From NCBI RefSeq assembly GCF_019127135.1, contig NZ_JAHOEA010000015.1, positions 1 to 64,000 on the forward strand: 64,000 bases of DNA, given 5' to 3'. The position numbers and the translations under genes were made by a program. Positions 59,613 through 64,000 of the stretch are shown here, piece by piece. The DNA comes from Segatella copri. Lineage in GTDB: Bacteria > Bacteroidota > Bacteroidia > Bacteroidales > Bacteroidaceae. Under the pieces are notes generated by a model. That model was not told the DNA's origin, made no database searches, and was given only the letters and a program-made list of their open reading frames with translations. Every line of letters starts with the position of its first letter. Positions within the stretch are counted from its first letter, which is position 1.

Positions 59613-60626
59613 TTATCTCAGTATCTTTCCTTTTCCGAAGAGATAAGCCAGATGGGTCTTCTCCATCATCTTGGCGATGCCGATGCTTCCGGCTATAGCG
59701 ATGAAAATGGTAACGAGGGCAAAACAGATTTCGCTCCTGTCCCAGCTAAAGAGGGGATGATAGAACTTGGCTGCCATCGTAAAGATAGGGTGGAAGAGGT
59801 AGATGGGCAGCGTGTTGCGGCCTATATATAATAAGGTGTCCTTGATTCTGCTGGTTACTCTTGCCACTTTTTCTATCTTCGGACTGAAATCCTTGAAGCG
59901 TTCGGGAGTATCGAACAGGTGTTGCAGGAACAGTAGGGTGCTGATGCAGCACCAGCAGGAGAAGACGACAGCCAGACTTCCCCAGTTGTACCAGTCGTTG
60001 CGGTAGAGCAGATAAATCCATAGGAAGATGGCAAAGAACTCGTGGCGGAACAGCTTGCTCCACTCCATTTTGCTCTGTCGGATGACCACGCCGATGAAGT
60101 AATAGGCAGCTGCGCTTGCCGACAGGGCTGGCGTTTCTGATATCAGAAGCAACGTAACAGCGAAGACGAAAAGACTGGCATAGGTATCTCTTTTCGTATA
60201 ATTCTTGCGTAAATCATTCCAATTCCTTCCATGGAAGCAGAAGTAGTAGAGTGCTCCGCAGATAATCATGGTCTGGATGAACCAATAAGGACCGATGGAA
60301 GTAACGAATATCTTCTCACAAATCTGAGAGAGGGAGAGTTCCGTGATGCCATCTCTCACCGGCATGAAATAGGAGAGGACCGAGAATCCTGTCACCATGA
60401 TGACGTAAGGTAAGGCGAGACATTTCAGATAGTTTCTCATCTGTTTTCCTGTCTTCTCGATATTCACGAGATAGCCCGTGATGATGAGGAAGGTAGGCAT
60501 CATGAACGAGAGAATGCCTGCCTTGAGTTGGGGGTATGCGTTGCCGAAGCTCACGATATGAATCAATATCATGAGAATAATGAGGATGGCTCTTATCCAG
60601 TCGATGTCTGTATTCCTTTGTTTCAT
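59613..60626 (-). CDS. acyltransferase family 3 membrane protein
   Basis: A 337-residue protein with about ten membrane helices. RNTDIDWIRAILIILMILIH and MPTFLIITGYLVN are typical of acyltransferase 3, which O-acetylates or otherwise acylates glycans. A TTG 15 bases upstream extends the frame, but the ATG at 60626 is preferred. Its own promoter is at 60673-60703. It may decorate the glycan of this locus. Confidence 0.85.
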   Translation of the reverse strand: MKQRNTDIDWIRAILIILMILIHIVSFGNAYPQLKAGILSFMMPTFLIITGYLVNIEKTGKQMRNYLKCLALPYVIMVTGFSVLSYFMPVRDGITELSLSQICEKIFVTSIGPYWFIQTMIICGALYYFCFHGRNWNDLRKNYTKRDTYASLFVFAVTLLLISETPALSASAAAYYFIGVVIRQSKMEWSKLFRHEFFAIFLWIYLLYRNDWYNWGSLAVVFSCWCCISTLLFLQHLFDTPERFKDFSPKIEKVARVTSRIKDTLLYIGRNTLPIYLFHPIFTMAAKFYHPLFSWDRSEICFALVTIFIAIAGSIGIAKMMEKTHLAYLFGKGKILR

Positions 60627-60672
60627 AATGAATATATTCAAAATCTTTACTTGTTGGTGTTACAATTGGGGG

Positions 60673-60703
60673 CAAATATACATAAAATATTCTTTTCCTC
60701 AAA
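60673..60703 (-). promoter_or_regulatory. promoter of the acyltransferase gene
   Basis: Minus strand: TTTG (60703-60700), 19-base spacer, TATATTTG (60680-60673). Leader of about 40 bases. Confidence 0.72.
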
Positions 60704-60773
60704 ATCTTTTTGCCTAAAATTCCCCCAGATTCTCAAAATCTTGCCTGTGTAAGTCTTAAAGAACTGTACGGCA

Positions 60774-60806
60774 CGGGCTGAAAGCTCAAAAGCTCTTAGC
60801 CCAGGG
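60774..60806 (-). repeat. fragment of the dispersed palindromic repeat family
   Basis: CGGGCTGAAAGCTCAAAAGC and the following TCTTAGCCCAGGG match the outer arm of the 56130-56336 repeat with few changes. The fragment stops exactly where the ATPase remnant begins. Confidence 0.75.
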
Positions 60807-60808
60807 GG

Positions 60809-61045
60809 ATAATAGCAATCTACAAGGTATTCTATAGCCAAATCGAAGGAAAATTGCTCGATTTGGCTAAAGAATCCTTGTTTTTCTCGGATATGCGCAT
60901 TCGTAATCGTATGGCTGATTTCGTGGCAGAAACAGGGATAAAAAGTGGCATTATCCCAACGATGATTACTACTTTTGGCGTGCGCCTTACGCAGTATGCA
61001 GCCTTGGCTCAAGTACAAATTACAATGGATGACCTGTTCGTATAA
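60809..61045 (+). pseudogene. 3' remnant of a PF01637-type AAA ATPase
   Basis: Seventy-eight codons remain open to the stop at 61045, reading IYKVFYSQIEGKLLDLAKES, then RIRNRMADFVAETGIKSGII, PTMITTFGV and QITMDDLF. This is the usual C-terminus of the Bacteroidetes ATPases whose N-terminus survives as a stub at 367-435 (not from the same copy). The upstream part, including Walker motifs, is gone, replaced by a fragment of the dispersed repeat. Confidence 0.55.
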
Positions 61046-61073
61046 ATTCGTATAAACAAATACGAGGACTACC

Positions 61074-61119
61074 TCCACTTTGGGGAACTGCTACAGTCCA
61101 CTTTGGGGAACTGCTACAA
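61074..61119 (+). repeat. two 23-bp tandem repeats
   Basis: TCCACTTTGGGGAACTGCTA occurs at 61074 and 61097, perfect over 22 of 23 bases. It lies between the ATPase remnant and the 33-bp array. Confidence 0.8.
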
Positions 61120-61127
61120 CCTGCCAC

Positions 61128-61225
61128 TGTTAGCCCCGACTTTTGGATAGAATTAGCCATTGTTTGCCCCGACTTTTGGATAAAATTAACTATTGTTTGC
61201 CTTGACTTTTGGATAAAAGTTGTAT
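61128..61225 (+). repeat. three 33-bp direct repeats before the second ATPase gene
   Basis: GACTTTTGGATA begins at 61138, 61171 and 61204, spaced exactly 33 bp, each preceded by GCCCC or GCCTT and followed by an A/T-rich half. The last unit runs into the -7 element at 61223. The first ATPase gene has an array with the same unit number and period but different sequence. Confidence 0.85.
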
Positions 61226-61230
61226 CTTTG
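61223..61230 (+). promoter_or_regulatory. -7 element of the second DUF4143 ATPase gene
   Basis: TATCTTTG, 27 bases before the chosen ATG. The nearest TTTG (61196-61199) is 23 bases away, slightly long; the 33-bp repeats cover the region. Confidence 0.55.
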
Positions 61231-61256
61231 CACTGAAAATCAATAAATTACGCAAA

Positions 61257-62630
61257 ATGGCATATTACAAACGAAACATAGATAAAAAACTCCTGGAATG
61301 GAAGGTTTCTCAAAGAAGGAAACCTTTGCTTATACGTGGAGCCAGACAAGTAGGAAAATCTTCTGCTGTACGTCAGTTAGGCAAAGCGTTTAAGTACTTT
61401 GTGGAGATAAATTTAGAGAGTCAACCATCCATAAGAGGACTCTTTTCAAAAGATATTGACGTGCATAGAACGTGTGAAGGCATAAGTGCAACTACCGGAA
61501 TCCCTGTAATACCTGGAGAAACTCTACTCTTCATAGATGAGATACAAGTTAGCCAGGAAGCAATCATGTCGCTCCGTTATTTCAAAGAGGATTATCCGGA
61601 ACTACATGTCATCGCAGCCGGCTCATTACTGGAATTTACCTTAGAGGAACTTCCTTCCTTTGGAGTGGGGAGAATACGTTCACTCTACATGTACCCTTTT
61701 TCCTTTGATGAATTTCTCATGGCACAGGGACTGGATACCACTATAAGTTACAAGCAGCAGGCATCACCCTCATCTCCGCTTCCTGATGCCGTTCACAACA
61801 AACTGGTAGACCAGCTGAAGACCTTCTATCTGGTGGGTGGCATGCCTGCAGCAGTTACAGAATGGATTGAGACCCAAAGTTATTTGGAATGCGCTCATGT
61901 CCATAACGATATTCTGGATACCTATCAGGACGATTTTGCCAAGTATAAGTCGCGTATATCTCCAGCTTTATTGAGAAAGGTCTTGCGTTCCGTTGCTTTG
62001 CAGGCTGGCAGTAAGTTTGTTTATAGACAGGTTGCCGATGATGTTCATTCTTCGGTCATCAAAGATGCACTTCATCTATTGACATTAGCAGGACTCATAA
62101 AGCCGGTAACCCATACTGATGGAAATGGAGTTCCACTTGGTGCAGAAGAGAATAGTAGCTACAGAAAATACCTTTTCTTAGATTTGGGGCTGATGCAAAC
62201 CATGTTGGGTACTCCTGCAGCTAATATCCTTTTGGCTTCGGATGTTGATTTTGTCAATAAAGGGGCGGCTTCAGAAATGTTCGCTGGCTTGGAACTCGTC
62301 AAGAATCACGACTGTTTCCAAAAGGCAGAGATGTACTATTGGCAGAATCTGTCAAAAGGAGCCAATGCAGAAATTGATTATCTGGAAGCGAAAGATGGTG
62401 TGGTTATACCGATTGAAGTGAAAGCTACTACCAGGGGCAGTATGCAAAGTTTATGGCTATTCATGAGAAAGAAAGCGCTCCATCATGCAGTTCGTACATC
62501 CTTAGAGAATTTTGGAGAGTTTGAATACATTGATAAAGAATCTCAAAATGCCTGTCGCCACGTAGATGTAATCCCACTTTATGCAATGAGTAATTTATGC
62601 AAACTAAGCGTTGCTCCGAAAGGGGATTAA
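61257..62630 (+). CDS. AAA_14 / DUF4143 ATP-binding protein, second copy
   Basis: A 457-residue P-loop protein starting MAYYKRNIDKKLLEWKVSQR. Walker A is RGARQVGKSSAV (about 28-39), Walker B is TLLFIDEIQ (about 92-100), and the C-terminal nuclease-like half shows AEIDYLEAK and IPIEVKA. The frame opens at 61209, but that lies before the promoter at 61223, so the ATG at 61257 is used. It shares domain order, not close sequence, with the protein at 560-1912. Function unknown. A terminator lies at 62755-62787. Confidence 0.87.
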   Translation: MAYYKRNIDKKLLEWKVSQRRKPLLIRGARQVGKSSAVRQLGKAFKYFVEINLESQPSIRGLFSKDIDVHRTCEGISATTGIPVIPGETLLFIDEIQVSQEAIMSLRYFKEDYPELHVIAAGSLLEFTLEELPSFGVGRIRSLYMYPFSFDEFLMAQGLDTTISYKQQASPSSPLPDAVHNKLVDQLKTFYLVGGMPAAVTEWIETQSYLECAHVHNDILDTYQDDFAKYKSRISPALLRKVLRSVALQAGSKFVYRQVADDVHSSVIKDALHLLTLAGLIKPVTHTDGNGVPLGAEENSSYRKYLFLDLGLMQTMLGTPAANILLASDVDFVNKGAASEMFAGLELVKNHDCFQKAEMYYWQNLSKGANAEIDYLEAKDGVVIPIEVKATTRGSMQSLWLFMRKKALHHAVRTSLENFGEFEYIDKESQNACRHVDVIPLYAMSNLCKLSVAPKGD

Positions 62631-62754
62631 TGGCAACGTCAGGCGTAAGAGGTAAAGGTCGACAAGTTTTCATTTGGTATAGTATCTTTACAATTTTATC
62701 TTTCGAAAGAGTGCGGAAGTTTGAATCAAAACAGGCTAACAAAGGTTACATGTA

Positions 62755-62787
62755 GGGACAGCATAACGAACATGCTGCCCCTTTTTT
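62755..62787 (+). terminator. terminator after the second ATPase gene
   Basis: GGGACAGCAT pairs with ATGCTGCCCC (one mismatch), followed by six T. Beyond it, 62788-62953 shows nothing I can name. Confidence 0.82.
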
Positions 62788-62953
62788 CGTATTATTGGCA
62801 TTACGCAAAACGGACTTTCAGGAGACTCTGAGAGACGGAAGAGAGTGACTATCCGGCTACAAATGCTGCTCTGGATGACAGGAAGCCTAAATTGCTAATT
62901 TTTGTAAAACACCAGAGAGAAGCGACATTTTTATCGAAAAAATCCCTTTTAGT

Positions 62954-63023
62954 TGTCGCATTCCCCCACCAATGCGACACCTAAATGATAGGAATGCGAC
63001 ACATAGGCAGGGGAATGCGACAC
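62954..63023 (+). repeat. three AATGCGACAC repeats with an inverted partner
   Basis: AATGCGACAC occurs at 62971, 62993 and 63014 (22 and 21 bp apart). TGTCGCATTCCCC at 62954-62966 is the exact inverse of GGGGAATGCGACA at 63010-63022. The array ends 20 bases before the -7 element of the next gene, where a -33 TTTG is missing, so it may be an activator site. Confidence 0.75.
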
Positions 63024-63043
63024 CTTTTTCCAAATATTTTTTG

Positions 63044-63051
63044 TATATTTG
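63044..63051 (+). promoter_or_regulatory. -7 element of the GLUG gene
   Basis: TATATTTG, 228 bases before the ATG at 63279. The -33 position is occupied by the AATGCGACAC repeats. The long leader contains a perfect hairpin, ATGCCGGA/TCCGGCAT, at 63076-63097. Confidence 0.5.
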
Positions 63052-63278
63052 CGGCATGATTGCGAGATTGGAGCCATGCCGGATTGCTGTCCGGCATACC
63101 TGTTCATCATGCAGGCAAGCCTCTTATGTTTCCAGGAATGATCTTCGCTCTGATGATCCAATGGACATGATAGCGAAGCCTATCCCATCATAGAGGAAAG
63201 CTCCTGATCTTTGCGATAAACTGGCAAGCAGATATATAAGACAAAATATTAACATTAATCATTTATAACAAAACGTGT

Positions 63279-64000
63279 ATGAAAAAGAAACAATTACACA
63301 AATCGAATTGGCTCGTCACGATGCTGCTGCTCGTGATGGCTATCCTCATGCCTTATGGGGGGGCATGGGCACAAACACCTTCCAAGCCTTCCATTGGTGA
63401 TGGAGTAGACAATCCTTATCAGATATCCACAGCTGCCGAACTGGCGTGGTTCCGCGACTATGTGAACGGAACTATTGGGGACGAAGGCGAAGCAGCAGGA
63501 ACTACTCACTCATCAGCATCTGCAAAGCTGATTGCTGATATCGACTTGTCTGAGTTCTGCCATGCGAAGGATGCCGCCAAGAATACTGATGAACTCAGCT
63601 GGACTCCTATTGGTAACTCTGGTAATAAGTATCAAGGTACATTCGATGGCAACGGGAAGACCATCAGTAATCTCTACATCAATGCCACCTCTAATTATAC
63701 CGGTTTCTTCGGCTATGCTGATAGGGGCAGCATCAAGAACATCACGTTCAATAAAGCGAAAGTAAAGAATGATAAAGCAGATACTGGAATTTTGGCAGGA
63801 AACGCAGGTTCTTGTATTATTGAAAATATCAAGACCTTGGCAAACTGTTCGGTAGAAGGAAAAAACTACGTTGGCGGAATAGCAGGAGATGCTAACGGCA
63901 ACATCAGCAACTGCGAAAACCGTGCAACAGTGAAGGGTATAAGATCTCTCGGAGGAATTGTAGCTGCCTATTCCGGTAATTCCATCACTTCATGCGCCAA
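63279..64000 (+). CDS. GLUG-repeat surface protein, 5' part, runs off the window
   Basis: The ATG at 63279 opens a frame that stays open to base 64000 (240 codons). A signal peptide (LVTMLLLVMAILMPYGGAWA, ending near AQT) is followed by DGVDNPYQISTAAELAWFRD, then GLUG-type units (GTFDGNGKTISNLYI, YTGFFGYADRG, NYVGGIAGDANGN). The design matches the repeats of the protein at 24601. It is likely a surface or secreted adhesin-like protein. A run of seven G (63357-63363) inside the signal-peptide codons is in frame here; one more or one fewer base would stop translation early. Confidence 0.8.
   Translation, partial: MKKKQLHKSNWLVTMLLLVMAILMPYGGAWAQTPSKPSIGDGVDNPYQISTAAELAWFRDYVNGTIGDEGEAAGTTHSSASAKLIADIDLSEFCHAKDAAKNTDELSWTPIGNSGNKYQGTFDGNGKTISNLYINATSNYTGFFGYADRGSIKNITFNKAKVKNDKADTGILAGNAGSCIIENIKTLANCSVEGKNYVGGIAGDANGNISNCENRATVKGIRSLGGIVAAYSGNSITSCA
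63357..63363 (+). repeat. poly-G tract (G7) in the GLUG protein's signal peptide
   Basis: The tract reads GGG GGG GCA in frame, the same codon setting as the poly-G tract of susC. Eight G would lead to a TGA about 17 codons on. Confidence 0.9.

Noticed and set aside
59820..59842. A further CCTATATATAATAAGG match
   Set aside because: It lies within the acyltransferase coding sequence and encodes conserved-looking residues, so it is treated as a chance match to the GH2/GH51 motif.
61209..61256. Extended start for the second DUF4143 ATPase
   Set aside because: It lies before the -7 element at 61223 and inside the repeat array; MAYYKRNIDKKLLEWK is the family-like start.

Overview
The window looks like chromosome of a Prevotella/Segatella-type gut Bacteroidales. 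Supporting signs are SusC/SusD pairs, a type IX secretion system (PorU, PorV and cargo with C-terminal sorting domains), a type III glutamine synthetase, the order porU-porV-ispF, DUF4143 ATPases, and promoters of the Bacteroidetes form TTTG-N19/20-TAnnTTTG. I saw no rRNA, tRNA, CRISPR array or transposase.

Layout. (1) 1-2320 holds palindromes, the stub of a broken ATPase, and an intact DUF4143 ATPase flanked by two near-identical 47-bp dyads with three 33-bp repeats in its leader. (2) 2323-11538 is a glycan-degradation cluster on the plus strand (GH43-like, DUF2264, GH105, GH2, GH51), probably acting on arabinogalactan or pectin side chains. (3) 11868-15543 holds a repeat protein of the YwqK type and glnN, followed by a 70-bp near-palindrome. 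(4) 16282-32268 is a SusC/SusD operon with no glycosidase. It carries a zinc peptidase lipoprotein, two further lipoproteins, a GLUG-repeat protein, an M6 metalloprotease and a coiled-coil protein, the last three with apparent type IX sorting domains. Its susC is frameshifted at a G8 tract. (5) 32616-35507 is rplM-rpsI-rpsB-tsf with structured leaders. (6) 35628-41624 is a FAH-family gene, porU, porV and ispF. (7) 41767-41980 looks like a small stand-alone transcription unit. (8) 42113-48701 holds two glycosyltransferases and, convergent to them, a hybrid histidine kinase, a small secreted protein and an NtrC-type regulator. (9) 48939-60626 is a surface-glycan locus: acetyltransferase, flippase, LicD, a TarI-like cytidylyltransferase with an SDR partner, glycosyltransferases, two DUF6080-like membrane proteins, GtrA and an acyltransferase. 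(10) 60774-62630 holds another ATPase remnant, repeat arrays and a second intact DUF4143 ATPase. (11) 62954-64000 is a repeat-bearing promoter and the start of a GLUG surface protein with a G7 tract in its signal peptide.

How it works together: the type IX components in region 6 could export and anchor the cargo made in region 4, whose proteases would supply peptides to the SusC/SusD importer. The most notable signals are the two poly-G tracts in surface-protein genes (possible phase variation), the 33-bp repeat arrays next to both DUF4143 ATPases, the dyads around the first ATPase, a dispersed palindromic repeat family with three loci, and a candidate small RNA.
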